From positions 178,077 to 242,076 of the forward strand of contig NZ_LMDW01000018.1 of the NCBI RefSeq assembly GCF_001425205.1: DNA of 64,000 nt, written 5' to 3'. The position numbers and the translations under genes were made by a program. This document shows, piece by piece, positions 49,976 through 59,110 of the stretch. Every line of letters starts with the position of its first letter. Position 1 is the stretch's first letter. The notes beneath the pieces were generated by a model, which was given only the letters and a program-made list of their open reading frames with translations, made no database searches and was not told the origin of the DNA. This DNA is from Variovorax sp. Root411 (lineage in GTDB: Bacteria; Pseudomonadota; Gammaproteobacteria; Burkholderiales; Burkholderiaceae_C).

Positions 49976-51898
49976 TCACGTCACCATGCAGCTGCAGCTG
50001 AGCGACCACATCCCTGCGTCGCCCTGTATCCAGTTGGGGGCATGTGTGTGGCCAGCGCAGCTGTCGCCATTGGCGTGCGCGTGGCCGCAGGCGTGCGGCC
50101 CGCGCATGGCCTTGGCGAGGTAGCGCCCCTCTTCCTCGGCCGCACGGGCCGAGGCTACCGGTGACCAGTCCGGATTCACAGGCAGGGGTGCCGGCGCAAC
50201 GGATCGGTAGGGCCCCTTGGCATGCACGATCCGCCCGTCCATCACCGTCAACACTGACTCGATCTTGCGGATCTGGTCCTCGGGCACAGCGAAGTAGTCG
50301 GCCGACAGCACCGCCAGGTCAGCCAACTTTCCGGGCTCGAGCGACCCCTTGGCCGCCTCGTCACCGGAGAACCAGGCGCTGCCCTGGGTGTACAGCCGCA
50401 GCGCTTGCTGCCGGTCGAGCCGGTTCGCGGCGCCCACCATCTGCAGGCCACCGGCCGTGCGCCCGGTCACGAACCACTGCAGCGAGATCCACGGGTTGTA
50501 GCTCGCGATGCGGGTGGCATCGGTGCCCAGGCCAACCGGCACACCGGCACGCAGCATCTCGCCTACCGGCGGCGCGCGGTCGGCCACACCGGCGCCGTAG
50601 CGCCGCAAGAAGCTCTCGCCCTGGAACGTCATGCGGTTCTGCACGGCGATGCCGCCGCCCAGCGCCTTCACGCGCTCGATGTTGCGCGGCGAGATCGTCT
50701 CGGCATGGTCGAGGAACCAGCGCACGCGGTCGATCGGGGCATCGCGCCGCACGCGCTCCAGCACACCCAGCAGTGGCGTGATGGACTCGTCGTAGGAGGC
50801 ATGAAACTGGAAAGGCCAGCCGTGCTCGACGAACAGGCGGATGACCTTCTCGAACTCCGCTTCGCCCGTCGGCTGCAGGTTCGGCCGCGGCAGCAGGAAG
50901 TTGGCCGAGTCGAAGGCCGAGAAGGTGAGAATTTCGCCGGCGCCGCGGATCTTGTAGATCGGGTCGTCGGTCAGTTTCACCTGCCTGATCCAGGATGCGA
51001 AGTCCTCGTACTCCTTGCCCGGCGAGAAGCTGAACATGCTGCAGGCCACGCGCACCGTTAGATGCCTGCCGGCGGCCAGCTCGGTCATCAACGCGTAGTC
51101 CGCCAGGTTGTTGTCGGCGCCGCCGTCGCTCACGCTCGTGATGCCGACACGATTGAGTTCACCCATGAACTGGCGCATGGAGTTCAGCCGCGCCGCGTGG
51201 TCCAGCTGCGGTGCGCGGCGCATCGCCGAGTACACCGAGAACATGCTGGGCTTGGCCAGGATCACGCCCGTGGGATGGCCGAGCGCGTCGCGCACGATCT
51301 CGCCGCCGGCGGGCTGCGGCGTGTCCTTCGTGTAGCCCAGCGCCCGCAGCGCCGCCTTGTTCAGCAGCGCAGTGTCGTAGAAGTGCAGCAGCATGACCGG
51401 CACGTCGCCCGAGACAGCGTTGAGCTCCTCGATGGTGGGCATTCGTTTCTCGACGAACTGGAACTCCGACCAGCCGCCGAGCACGCGTACCCATTGGCCA
51501 GGAGGCGTGTGCTGCACTTGGTCGCGCAAGAGCCGCAGCGCATCGGCCAACGATTCGACCTCGTCCCAGCGCACCTCGAGGTTGTACTGGAGTCCCCCGT
51601 TGATCAGGTGGATGTGCGAGTCGTTGAGGCCCGGGATCACCACGCGGCCAGCCAGTTCGACCAGCTTCGTGCGGGGCCCCTGGAATGCCGCGGTTTCTGC
51701 ATCGGAACCCACCGCCAGGATCTTGCCGTCACGCACGGCGACGGACGACACCATGCGGTTGCGTGCATCGAGCGTGTGGATTCTTCCGCTCCGAAGGATC
51801 AGGTCGGCCTGCGTCGAGCCTGGCGTGGTGACGCAACCAGGCAAGCCCATGACGGCGGCCGCACCGGCGGCTCCCTGGAGAAGGGTTCTGCGGTACAT
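49976..51898 (-). CDS. Amidohydrolase, YtcJ-like, exported
   Basis: 640 residues from ATG 51898 (an upstream ATG at 51916 would break the signal peptide). Tat/lipoprotein-like leader MYRRTLLQGAAGAAAVMGLPGC. Amidohydrolase-3 family: GRVVIPGLNDSHIHLINGG (metal His-x-His), a central lysine/His region, and the C-terminal VGLGTDATRIASYNPWISLQ. The C-terminal His/Cys-rich tail (GPHACGHAHANGDSCAGHTH) may bind metal and is unusual for the family. YtcJ-type enzymes hydrolyse amide or carbamate bonds of diverse substrates. It lies in an operon with an orphan substrate-binding protein and an FAH-type enzyme. Confidence 0.83.
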   Translation of the reverse strand: MYRRTLLQGAAGAAAVMGLPGCVTTPGSTQADLILRSGRIHTLDARNRMVSSVAVRDGKILAVGSDAETAAFQGPRTKLVELAGRVVIPGLNDSHIHLINGGLQYNLEVRWDEVESLADALRLLRDQVQHTPPGQWVRVLGGWSEFQFVEKRMPTIEELNAVSGDVPVMLLHFYDTALLNKAALRALGYTKDTPQPAGGEIVRDALGHPTGVILAKPSMFSVYSAMRRAPQLDHAARLNSMRQFMGELNRVGITSVSDGGADNNLADYALMTELAAGRHLTVRVACSMFSFSPGKEYEDFASWIRQVKLTDDPIYKIRGAGEILTFSAFDSANFLLPRPNLQPTGEAEFEKVIRLFVEHGWPFQFHASYDESITPLLGVLERVRRDAPIDRVRWFLDHAETISPRNIERVKALGGGIAVQNRMTFQGESFLRRYGAGVADRAPPVGEMLRAGVPVGLGTDATRIASYNPWISLQWFVTGRTAGGLQMVGAANRLDRQQALRLYTQGSAWFSGDEAAKGSLEPGKLADLAVLSADYFAVPEDQIRKIESVLTVMDGRIVHAKGPYRSVAPAPLPVNPDWSPVASARAAEEEGRYLAKAMRGPHACGHAHANGDSCAGHTHAPNWIQGDAGMWSLSCSCMVT

Positions 51899-51912
51899 GT
51901 CGGGCCCCCGGT

Positions 51913-52953
51913 TCAACGGTTGTGAAAAGCGGCTTCGTGAAAGCTCGGGTCGTAGTAGGTCGCGGCCTCGTGCAGCCTGGCGCCCGGCCGGCCGAACTTG
52001 GCGCGCAGCTTCACGACCATCTCGACGCCTGCAAGGTCGATCTGTGCCCGGCGCTGAAAGCTTTCAGGGCCTGACAGCAACGCGCGGTAGGCGCTGTCCG
52101 CTGCCTGCGGCGGCGTGTTCGGCGGCATGTGGGCCAGGAAGATCCTGGCTGCCTCGTCCTTGTTGCGGGGCTCGCGCAGCCAGTCGACAGCGCGCGCGTG
52201 GGCGCGAATGTAGCCTCGCACGTGGTCCGGATGGGCACGCGCCCAGCCCTGACGGACCGCGGCGACGACGCCCTGGTAGTGGCCAAGCTCGTCCGTCGCA
52301 TTGGCCAGGCGGTTGAAGCCCTGCGCTTCGGCCATCGCGTCGAACGGCGCCACCAGGATGGTCGCCGCGTGCTTGCGCTCCAGCAGCGCCTGGTAGCGCT
52401 GCAACACGCCGCCCGCGCGTTCGGTCCTGTAGTCGCGGTCCAGCACCAGGCCGTGGCGTTCCATCAGTTCGAGCAGCACGAAGGCGTAGCCTGTGGTCAG
52501 GGCGTCCACCGACAGTGTCTTGCCGCGCAGGTCGGCATAGCCGCGGCTCTCCGGCGATGCGACCAGCCGGAGGAAGCCCGCGTCCGAACCCATGACCGCC
52601 ACCAGATCGGGTCCGCCCACGCCCGCCTCGCCCTGCCCTTCCCGGTAGGCGATGACGTTGTCCATGGCCGTCATGGCGATGTCGAACTCGCCCTGGATCA
52701 GGCCCTTCATCTGGAACGTGGAGTTCGGCGTCGGCGTGATCGCGACAGCCAGCCGCTCGCTGGCGAAGAAACCCTTGTCCTGGGCCACCCACAGCGGCCA
52801 GTTGAATGCGCCGGGAAACACGATGACGCGCAAAGGCGGTGGAGCTTCCGCCACCACACCGGTGCCGCCGGCGCATCCCGCGATCAGCGCGGCCAGCCAT
52901 GGAACGATGAAAAACCGGATGAACATGAACGCCTGTTTCAAGACCTGCTTCAC
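51913..52953 (-). CDS. NMT1/TauA-like substrate-binding lipoprotein
   Basis: 346 residues from a GTG at 52953, preceded by AGGAGGT at good spacing. Signal with lipobox (WLAALIAGCAGG). Type II periplasmic binding fold of the NMT1/THI5/TauA kind: FNWPLWVAQDKGFFASERLA, QMKGLIQGEFDIAMTAMDNV, RGKTLSVDALTTGYAFVLLE. No cognate permease or ATPase genes are nearby, so it is an orphan that either serves a distant transporter or acts as a sensor or enzyme subunit. Confidence 0.82.
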   Translation of the reverse strand: MKQVLKQAFMFIRFFIVPWLAALIAGCAGGTGVVAEAPPPLRVIVFPGAFNWPLWVAQDKGFFASERLAVAITPTPNSTFQMKGLIQGEFDIAMTAMDNVIAYREGQGEAGVGGPDLVAVMGSDAGFLRLVASPESRGYADLRGKTLSVDALTTGYAFVLLELMERHGLVLDRDYRTERAGGVLQRYQALLERKHAATILVAPFDAMAEAQGFNRLANATDELGHYQGVVAAVRQGWARAHPDHVRGYIRAHARAVDWLREPRNKDEAARIFLAHMPPNTPPQAADSAYRALLSGPESFQRRAQIDLAGVEMVVKLRAKFGRPGARLHEAATYYDPSFHEAAFHNR

Positions 52954-52991
52954 TGACACCTCCTGCGTCTGGTTGTGCGCTGCAGCCGCGG

Positions 52992-53954
52992 CTAAACGAT
53001 GCGGGTCTCGAGTTCTCCGAGCGCCTCGATCCATACCCTCGTCACGTCGCCGCGCTTGAGGAAGGTGCCGGTCTCCATGCCGACGCCTGCCGGCGTACCG
53101 GTCAGGATCACGTCACCGGGAAGCAAGTCCACGCGCTCGCTCAGGTAGGCGATCTGTTCGGCAACGCCATAGAGATGGTTGCTGGTGTTCGAGTCCTGCC
53201 GCAGCTCGCCATTGACCCAGAGCTTGATGGCCAGGTTTTCCGGCGAGCGGACGAACTGCGCCGGCGTGAACACCGGCCCCAATGGACACGAGCCGTTGAA
53301 GCACTTGTGGCCGATCCAGTCGAAGCGGAAGGGAGACGAAGGATCCACGCTGTCCCGCACCAGGTGGTCGCGCGCCGACAGGTCGTTGGCGCACATGTAG
53401 CCCGCCACGTAGTCCAGTGCGCTGTCCACGCCGACCTGCGTGGCACGCCTGCCGATCACGACGGCGAGTTCGGCCTCCCAGTCCAAGCGCTCGGTGCGAG
53501 CCGGATACGCCACTTCTCCCCGATGGCCGGAGAGGGTTGCGGCACCTGCCTTCAGGAAGTGCCAGGGCGGCACGCCGTCCTTCTTCGGATCGAGCACCAG
53601 CTTCTGGTTGAAGGCGCGGCCCATGGCTTCCACGTGATCGCGGTAGTTGGCACCCGCCGCATAGATGGCGCCGGGCCGGCCGAATGGCGAACGCAGAACG
53701 AGGCTGGCCGGATCGAGCGCCGCGGACGAGAACCGACCTGGCTTGGCGGCAAGGTCCGTGGCCAGCTTGTCGAGTTCAGGGACGCACGACGCCCAGCGGC
53801 CCAAGAGTTCATCGAGGCTGGCCGCTGCCAGGCTTGCGCAACCGGCAGTGCGCGCAACATCGCCCAGGTCGAACCAGTCCGTGCCGATCGAAATGCCGGA
53901 CCGCGCAATGCGTTCCGTTTCATACGTGAACAGTTGATATTTCATGGAAGTCAT
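52992..53954 (-). CDS. Fumarylacetoacetate hydrolase family protein
   Basis: 320 residues from ATG 53954, which overlaps the dehydrogenase stop (ATGA). FAH C-terminal domain: GANYRDHVEAMGRA, metal ligands in DWEAELAVVIG, and GDVILTGTPAGVGMETGTFL. The N-terminal 90 residues form the cap seen in longer FAH proteins. Substrate would be an acylpyruvate or 2-oxo acid produced by ring cleavage, possibly by the extradiol-type enzyme encoded divergently. Confidence 0.85.
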   Translation of the reverse strand: MTSMKYQLFTYETERIARSGISIGTDWFDLGDVARTAGCASLAAASLDELLGRWASCVPELDKLATDLAAKPGRFSSAALDPASLVLRSPFGRPGAIYAAGANYRDHVEAMGRAFNQKLVLDPKKDGVPPWHFLKAGAATLSGHRGEVAYPARTERLDWEAELAVVIGRRATQVGVDSALDYVAGYMCANDLSARDHLVRDSVDPSSPFRFDWIGHKCFNGSCPLGPVFTPAQFVRSPENLAIKLWVNGELRQDSNTSNHLYGVAEQIAYLSERVDLLPGDVILTGTPAGVGMETGTFLKRGDVTRVWIEALGELETRIV

Positions 53955-54865
53955 TCGAGAGAAAAGCTGCCGCTCTGATTCGATGGACGCGACTCGGCTT
54001 CCAGGAGCTTGATCACGGCGGAAATGTCCTCCTCGCCCATGCCGCCTTCCAGTGCCCGCAGGAAGTAAGGAGCGGCCGCAGAAAAAAGCGGCGTGGCGCA
54101 ACCCAGCTCACGCGCCATCCCTGCGCCGAGTCGCAAGTACTTGTGCAAGGTGTTGAACGAGCCGGGCGCGGGTGTGAAGGCCCGCGCGGCCATCATGGGC
54201 GCGCGGATCGTGAACATGGCCGAATTGCCCGCGCCCTGGCGAATGACTTCCGCGACGCGCTCGGGTGCAAAGCCCGCCCGAACGCCCATGTTCATGGCTT
54301 CCGCGGCAGCGAGCGTATGGATCGTGACGAGCGTGTTGGCGATCAGCTTCATCGCGACCGCCGAGCCGACATCGCCCAGGTGGAAATGGTGCTCCGTGAT
54401 GGCATCCAGTACCGGTTTGCACGCCTGGAACAAGTCCTCGTCGCCACCGACGTACAGGGCAGCGCGGCGCTCGACCACCATGGGAGGCGATCCGCTCACC
54501 TCGGCCTCGAGCATGCGGGCGCCGGCCTGTTGCACACGCAGCGCCTGCTGCACCTTGTAGTCCCGCGTGTAGGTGCCCATTTCGATGACGATCTTGCCGG
54601 GAGCAAGTGCCTGCAAGATACCGTCCGCGCCGTTGAGCACCGCCGCCTGCGCGTCCTCACCGGGCAGGCACAGCAACAGCACGTCGGCCTCGCGGGTCAC
54701 TTCGGCCGGAGATTGCAGCGCCTCGCCGCCGGCGCGCGAGAACGCCTCGCGGTCCGTGCGTCGGAAGCCGACCACCCTGAAGCCGGCCCGCATGAGATTG
54801 ACGGCAATGGGCAGGCCGAGCTGGCCGATGCCGATCATGCCGATGACGTGATGAGGTTGTAGCAC
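53951..54865 (-). CDS. 3-hydroxyisobutyrate dehydrogenase family oxidoreductase
   Basis: 304 residues. NAD(P)-binding MIGIGQLGLPIAVNLMRAGF at the N-terminus, the family motif EAEVSGSPPMVVERRAALYV in the substrate region, and the catalytic lysine in GSAVAMKLIANTL. Members reduce or oxidise beta-hydroxy acids. It is the first gene of the minus-strand operon, with the shared 24-bp operator (54924-54947) about 60 bp upstream. Confidence 0.85.
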   Translation of the reverse strand: MLQPHHVIGMIGIGQLGLPIAVNLMRAGFRVVGFRRTDREAFSRAGGEALQSPAEVTREADVLLLCLPGEDAQAAVLNGADGILQALAPGKIVIEMGTYTRDYKVQQALRVQQAGARMLEAEVSGSPPMVVERRAALYVGGDEDLFQACKPVLDAITEHHFHLGDVGSAVAMKLIANTLVTIHTLAAAEAMNMGVRAGFAPERVAEVIRQGAGNSAMFTIRAPMMAARAFTPAPGSFNTLHKYLRLGAGMARELGCATPLFSAAAPYFLRALEGGMGEEDISAVIKLLEAESRPSNQSGSFSLE

Positions 54866-54923
54866 CTGTGTCTCCTGGTAGTTGAAGCGGATTCTGCGGT
54901 TCCGACGAGCATCAATCCAGACC

Positions 54924-54947
54924 GATTCGATGATTCATTCGTATAAA
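54924..54947 (-). promoter_or_regulatory. Shared operator copy 1 (dehydrogenase operon side)
   Basis: A 24-bp sequence whose minus-strand reading begins TTTATACGAATGAATCATCG. It recurs at 55999-56022 in the opposite orientation with 23 of 24 positions identical. This copy lies between the dehydrogenase operon and the LysR gene, 20 bp upstream of the latter, as expected for a LysR activator site. Confidence 0.7.
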
Positions 54948-54966
54948 TCACTTCTATACTTTGCAC

Positions 54967-55860
54967 GTGAAAGACCTGAACCTCCTCTATACCTTCGAGG
55001 CCATCTGGCGCGACCGCTCCGTGACCGGCGCCGCCGAGAGTCTCGGTTTGACCCAGGCCGCGGTGAGCGCGTCGCTGAAGCGCCTGCGCGAGGAGTACGA
55101 GGACAAGCTGTTCACGCCGGTCGGCCGCAAGATGGAGCCGACACCCCTGGCGTCGGACCTGGCACCGATGCTGCTGGACGTGCTGTCCATGGTCCGCAAG
55201 ACGCAGGTAGAGCGTCGGCGCTTCGAGCCGGCCACGGCAAAGCGGATGTTCACCGTGCGCACCCGCGACATCGGGGAAGCAGTGTCGTTTCCGCAGATCA
55301 TGGCCGCCCTTGCGGAATGCGCGCCAGGCATCCGGCTTCGAACGGTTTTTCGTTCGATCCCGGAAACCGTCAGCGGCATGGCCGGCGGACAAATCGACTT
55401 CGCGCTGGGGTTCCTTCCCTCACTGGAAGCGGGAATCCATCGGCGCCTGATTCACACCCAGCACTACGTGTGCGTCATGCGCACCGGGCATCCGCTCGCG
55501 GACAAGAAGATGACGTTGGAACGCTTCAGCGAAAGCGAACATCTGCTGGTGGAATACTCCGGCAGCGGCCATATCCAGCTGGAACGCGCGCTGATCGACG
55601 CGGGCGCGCGAAACCGCATCAAGATTCGGCTGCCGCAATATCTGGCGGCGCCCCACTTCGTGGTGAGCTCCGATCTCCTGTGGTCGGCGCCGGCAATCCT
55701 TGCCGAGACGCTGGCCGAGCACTACCCGCTGGTCATCAAGCCGCTCCCCCTCGATCTGCCCAGCTTCGAGATTTTCCTGTATTGGCACGACCGCTACCAC
55801 CAGGATCCCGCGAACAAGTGGATGCGCGACTTCGTCGTGCAGCAGCTGGCTCCCACCTGA
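54967..55860 (+). CDS. LysR-family regulator of the flanking operons
   Basis: 297 residues from a GTG at 54967. HTH VTGAAESLGLTQAAVSASLK; effector domain like NagR/NahR/LinR proteins (MEPTPLASDLAPM, FTVRTRDIGEAVSFPQI, HYVCVMRTGHPLADKKM). It is a paralogue of the regulator at 33304-34218 by layout, with the same WHDRYHQDPANKWMRD-type C-terminus. A copy of the same 24-bp box stands on each side of it, one before the minus-strand operon and one before the plus-strand operon, so it probably controls both. Confidence 0.88.
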   Translation: MKDLNLLYTFEAIWRDRSVTGAAESLGLTQAAVSASLKRLREEYEDKLFTPVGRKMEPTPLASDLAPMLLDVLSMVRKTQVERRRFEPATAKRMFTVRTRDIGEAVSFPQIMAALAECAPGIRLRTVFRSIPETVSGMAGGQIDFALGFLPSLEAGIHRRLIHTQHYVCVMRTGHPLADKKMTLERFSESEHLLVEYSGSGHIQLERALIDAGARNRIKIRLPQYLAAPHFVVSSDLLWSAPAILAETLAEHYPLVIKPLPLDLPSFEIFLYWHDRYHQDPANKWMRDFVVQQLAPT

Positions 55861-55998
55861 CGACATCGACCCGCTCGGCGGCGCGCGGGTCACGCGGTTT
55901 CAGCTCACCAAGCCACACGACCGGCAGCGTTTGCCTGCGTCTTCGCTTCGCGCATCGCAGCTGCGAGAGTCGCCATTCGGCTCGCTCCACAAATTGCG

Positions 55999-56022
55999 TT
56001 TATACGAATGAATCATCGATTC
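55999..56022 (+). promoter_or_regulatory. Shared operator copy 2 (plus-strand operon side)
   Basis: The second copy of the 24-bp box, oriented toward the NIPSNAP-dioxygenase operon, about 60 bp before AAGGAG (56070-56075). In this copy TGAATC-ATC-GATTCA also forms a perfect 15-bp dyad (56010-56024), a T-N11-A type LysR half-site arrangement. Confidence 0.7.
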
Positions 56023-56129
56023 AGTATGGTTCGGTCAGTCGCTAAAACGCAGAATCCAGGCACATCAACAAGGAGACTGAGTGAGTGCATCGGCCCACGG
56101 GCCGGCGGCGCGATCTCTCCAGACTGGCC

Positions 56130-56444
56130 ATGATCATCGAACAACGCATCTATGAACTGAAGCCCGGCTCGCTGCCTGAATTTCTCGCAGGCTACGAGGC
56201 CGAAGGACTCCCGCTGCAGCAGCAGGCGCTGGGGCGGCTCATTGGCTACTTCGTCGCCGAAGTTGGCGAACTCAACCGCATCGTGCAGCTGTGGGGCTTC
56301 GACTCTTACGAAGACCGCGTCTCGCGGCGCGCGGCGCTCTCGGCCAATCCACAGTGGCGCAGCTTTCTCGGAAAGACGGCGGCCCTGGTGGTGCGACAGC
56401 GCAGCGAGTTGCTGACCCCGGCGAGCTTTTCGCCCATCCGCTAG
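56130..56444 (+). CDS. NIPSNAP family protein
   Basis: 104 residues from ATG 56130, where the family normally begins (MIIEQRIYELKPGSLPEFL). A GTG at 56085 lies 9 bp after the only good ribosome binding site (AAGGAG, 56070-56075) and would add 15 residues, so the start is open. The fold is a dimeric ferredoxin-like alpha/beta barrel (ELNRIVQLWGFDSYEDRVSR). NIPSNAP proteins occur often in catabolic operons, with unknown biochemical roles. It leads the plus-strand operon controlled by the adjacent LysR gene. Confidence 0.8.
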   Translation: MIIEQRIYELKPGSLPEFLAGYEAEGLPLQQQALGRLIGYFVAEVGELNRIVQLWGFDSYEDRVSRRAALSANPQWRSFLGKTAALVVRQRSELLTPASFSPIR

Positions 56445-56453
56445 GAGACCCCA

Positions 56454-57377
56454 ATGATCCGCTCGTTGCTGCAAGTGGGCATGACCGTTCCCGAGCTCGA
56501 GGTCGGCCGTGTCTTCTACGAACTCTTCGGCCTGGAGACGCGGGTCTCGGGTGACGATCTGCTCTTCCATTGCGAAGGAAGTGCCCAGGAGCTGTTGCGA
56601 CTGATGCCCGGCGCGCGCAAGAAGTTGAGCTACGTCTCGCTCGGCACCAATGCGGCCGGCATGGACGCGCTGATCGCCACGCTCGAACGCCGTGGCGTGG
56701 CCCTGGCCGAAAGCCCTTTCGGGCCGATGGCGGGCATCTGGTTTCGCGACCCGCATGGCGACTGGCTCAACGTGCAGGTGGCCGAGCCGCAGCCATCGAA
56801 CGCGCCAGTGCCGGCCGAGATCAATGCCCCCGGCCGCTACCGCCGCATGGGCACACGCGCATGCAATCCTTCCTCGCAACAGAAAAGGGCCCGGCCGCGG
56901 CGCATGGGCCACCTCATCAAGTTCTCTCCCGACGTGGACAAATCAGTCGCGTTCTATACCGAAGTCCTGGGCATGAAGGTGTCGGACCGCGCGGGCGACG
57001 TTCTGGCCTTCCTGCGGGGCAGTGCGGGCGGCGACCACCACATCGTGGCCTTTGCCCATAGCACGCACACCGGACTGCACCACCTCAGCTTCGAGGTCGG
57101 GGATATCGACGAGATCGAGATCGGCGCACAGACCTTGCTGCGTGCGGGCTACAAGGACGGCTTCGGGCTGGGACGGCACGTGGGCGGCTCGAACTACTTT
57201 CACTACATCCGCGATCCGTGGAACAGCCTGGTCGAGTACTTCTGGGACATCGACGTCATTCCCGAGGACGACAGCGATTGGGAAGCCTTGAACGTCACGC
57301 CGCAAGAGCTGACCGCGGTGTGGGCAGCGACACCGCCGCCCCCGGAGTTCCCCATGAACTTTGAAGACCGCGAATGA
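56454..57377 (+). CDS. Two-domain VOC protein, extradiol-dioxygenase-like
   Basis: 307 residues in two vicinal-oxygen-chelate modules. The C-terminal module carries the three metal ligands of type I extradiol dioxygenases: His in MGHLIKFSPDVDKS, His in TGLHHLSFEVGD and Glu in SLVEYFWDIDV. The N-terminal module is degenerate, as in 2,3-dihydroxybiphenyl or catechol 2,3-dioxygenases. A linker rich in Arg/Gln (CNPSSQQKRARPRR) separates them and is unusual. Probable ring-cleavage or related enzyme of the unknown pathway; it overlaps the next gene by 4 bp. Confidence 0.82.
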   Translation: MIRSLLQVGMTVPELEVGRVFYELFGLETRVSGDDLLFHCEGSAQELLRLMPGARKKLSYVSLGTNAAGMDALIATLERRGVALAESPFGPMAGIWFRDPHGDWLNVQVAEPQPSNAPVPAEINAPGRYRRMGTRACNPSSQQKRARPRRMGHLIKFSPDVDKSVAFYTEVLGMKVSDRAGDVLAFLRGSAGGDHHIVAFAHSTHTGLHHLSFEVGDIDEIEIGAQTLLRAGYKDGFGLGRHVGGSNYFHYIRDPWNSLVEYFWDIDVIPEDDSDWEALNVTPQELTAVWAATPPPPEFPMNFEDRE

Positions 57378-57757
57378 TGGCCGCGCAAAACCAGAGCGCT
57401 CATGAGCTGCTGAGCGCCATGCTCAACAAGCCGCTCTACGTGGCGCTGCGCAAGCCCGGCAATCTTGCGCGCATGCCGCAATTGCTGGAGGCACACCTGC
57501 ACTGGATGATCGCCGCGGAACGCCGCGGCGAGCTGTTCGCCTCCGGCCCTTTCACGGACGACACGAGCGCGCCCGGCTCGCTCGGCGGCCTGTCGATCGT
57601 GCGCGCCGCATCGGCCTCGCATGCGCGGGAGCTCCTGTCTTGCGACCCCTTTGTGAAAGAAGGCGTGGTGACGATCGAAGTGAAGAAATGGCTGCTGATG
57701 GAGGGCGGCTTTTCCGTCGCCGTGCGGCTGTCGGACCAGTCCGCCCGCCTTCTGTAG
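57374..57757 (+). CDS. YciI-like protein
   Basis: 127 residues, overlapping the previous stop (ATGA). YciI fold: NKPLYVALRKPG, HLHWMIAAERRGELFASGPF with the conserved His, and a C-terminal DPFVKEGVVTIEVKKWLL. YciI-like proteins include dehydrochlorinases and muconolactone-type isomerases, and they are frequent in aromatic pathways. Its place right after the dioxygenase suits a role on the ring-cleavage product. Confidence 0.8.
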   Translation: MMAAQNQSAHELLSAMLNKPLYVALRKPGNLARMPQLLEAHLHWMIAAERRGELFASGPFTDDTSAPGSLGGLSIVRAASASHARELLSCDPFVKEGVVTIEVKKWLLMEGGFSVAVRLSDQSARLL

Positions 57758-57792
57758 CGCAGCCCCTGAACGAGCCCACCTGAGGAGACATC

Positions 57793-58962
57793 ATGAAAAA
57801 GACCACCAAGCACAACGCTCTCGCCCTCTGCATCGCCTTGCTTGCCTCGGCATCCCATGCCGACGTGAAAGTCGGATTCCTCGCCACGCTGAGCGGCCCT
57901 TCGGCCGATGTCGGACGCGACCAGCTCGACGGCTTCAACCTCGCGCTCGAGCAACTGGGCGGCAAGCTCGGCGGCGCCACCGCCACCCTCTTCAAGGAAG
58001 ACGACCAGCAGAAGCCCGAGGTCGCGCTTGGCGCCCTTTCCAAGCTGCTCGAGAAAGAGAAGGTCGACGTGGTCACGGGCCTGACCTTCGCCAACATCAT
58101 GATGGCGCTTCAAAACAAGATCGCATCGACGGACGTGCCGTTCCTCGGTTCGGTCGCCGGCGTGTCGGCTGCGGCAGGCGCGCAGTGCAAGCCGAACCTC
58201 TTCGTGACCTCATGGCAAAGCGACGTGCCCGCGGAGGCCATGGGCAAGTACCTGACGGACAAGGGCGTCAAGCGCATCAGCGTGATGACGCCGAACTTTG
58301 TCGGCGGCAAGGACAAGATCGCCGGACTCAAGCGCTTCTACAAGGGCGAGATCGTCGACGAGGTCTACACGCCGCTGAATCAGCTGGATTTTTCCGCCGA
58401 GCTCACGCGCCTCGGCGCAGCCCGGCCCGAGGCTGTCTTCGCCTTCTATCCTGGCGGGCTCGGCGTGACCTTCGTGCGGCAGTACCAGCAGGCCGGCCTG
58501 CTCGGCAAGATCCCTCTCTATACGACCAACACCGTCGAGGGCACCTCGATGACCGCCATGGGCACTGCCGCCGTTGGCGTCATTACCGCCGACGCCTGGT
58601 CGCCCGGCAACACGGGGGCCGAGTCTCGCCAGTTCGTGGCGGCCTTCGAGAAGAAGTACGCACGCATGCCCTCCGCCTATGCGGCCTTCAGCTACGACGC
58701 CGCGATGGCGCTCGACGCCGCCCTTGCAAAGCTCAAGGGCGACGCCTCCAACCACAAGGCGCTGACAAAGGCCATTGCCACAACGCCGTTCAAGTCCGTG
58801 CGCGGTGCGTTCCGCTTCGGGGCCAACAACTTTCCGGTCCAGAACTATCACGTGTTCGAGATCGCCAAGGGCGCGGCGGGCAAGCCTGAATTCCGCCTGC
58901 TGGCGGAAAACGTCCTGCAATCGCATGCGGACGCCTATGCATCGCAGTGCGTAGCCAAGTAG
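57793..58962 (+). CDS. Liv-type ABC substrate-binding protein, orphan
   Basis: 389 residues with signal peptide (HNALALCIALLASASHA). It is a close relative of the binding protein at 39742-40920: both share the pattern GFLATLSGPSADVGRDQLDG here and G-I-M-A-P-L-S-G-P there, the GGKLGG segment, and a C-terminal VRGAFRFGANNFPVQNYHVF. GAGGAGACATC precedes the ATG. No permease or ATPase follows; it may use the Liv proteins encoded at 40925-44343. Confidence 0.87.
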   Translation: MKKTTKHNALALCIALLASASHADVKVGFLATLSGPSADVGRDQLDGFNLALEQLGGKLGGATATLFKEDDQQKPEVALGALSKLLEKEKVDVVTGLTFANIMMALQNKIASTDVPFLGSVAGVSAAAGAQCKPNLFVTSWQSDVPAEAMGKYLTDKGVKRISVMTPNFVGGKDKIAGLKRFYKGEIVDEVYTPLNQLDFSAELTRLGAARPEAVFAFYPGGLGVTFVRQYQQAGLLGKIPLYTTNTVEGTSMTAMGTAAVGVITADAWSPGNTGAESRQFVAAFEKKYARMPSAYAAFSYDAAMALDAALAKLKGDASNHKALTKAIATTPFKSVRGAFRFGANNFPVQNYHVFEIAKGAAGKPEFRLLAENVLQSHADAYASQCVAK

Positions 58963-59035
58963 TTCACGCGTGATCCGCTGACCTCGCCGGACGCTTGAGC
59001 GCCGGCAGGTCCCTTCTCCCTTCCTCTGTCTTTCT

Positions 59036-59086
59036 CACACCGCAATCGATGCGAGGCATCGGTGTGGATGGCGCTCGCCTTTTTTT
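59036..59086 (+). terminator. Possible terminator between binding protein and porin
   Basis: A stem-loop (CGATGC-GAG-GCATCG with outer CACAC/GTGTG arms, 59036-59066) is followed 13 bp later by GGCGCTCGCC and seven Ts (59080-59086). The spacing of the main hairpin to the T-run is long, so this could also be an attenuator reducing porin expression. Confidence 0.35.
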
Positions 59087-59110
59087 CGCAATAACACCTG
59101 GAGACAAACC

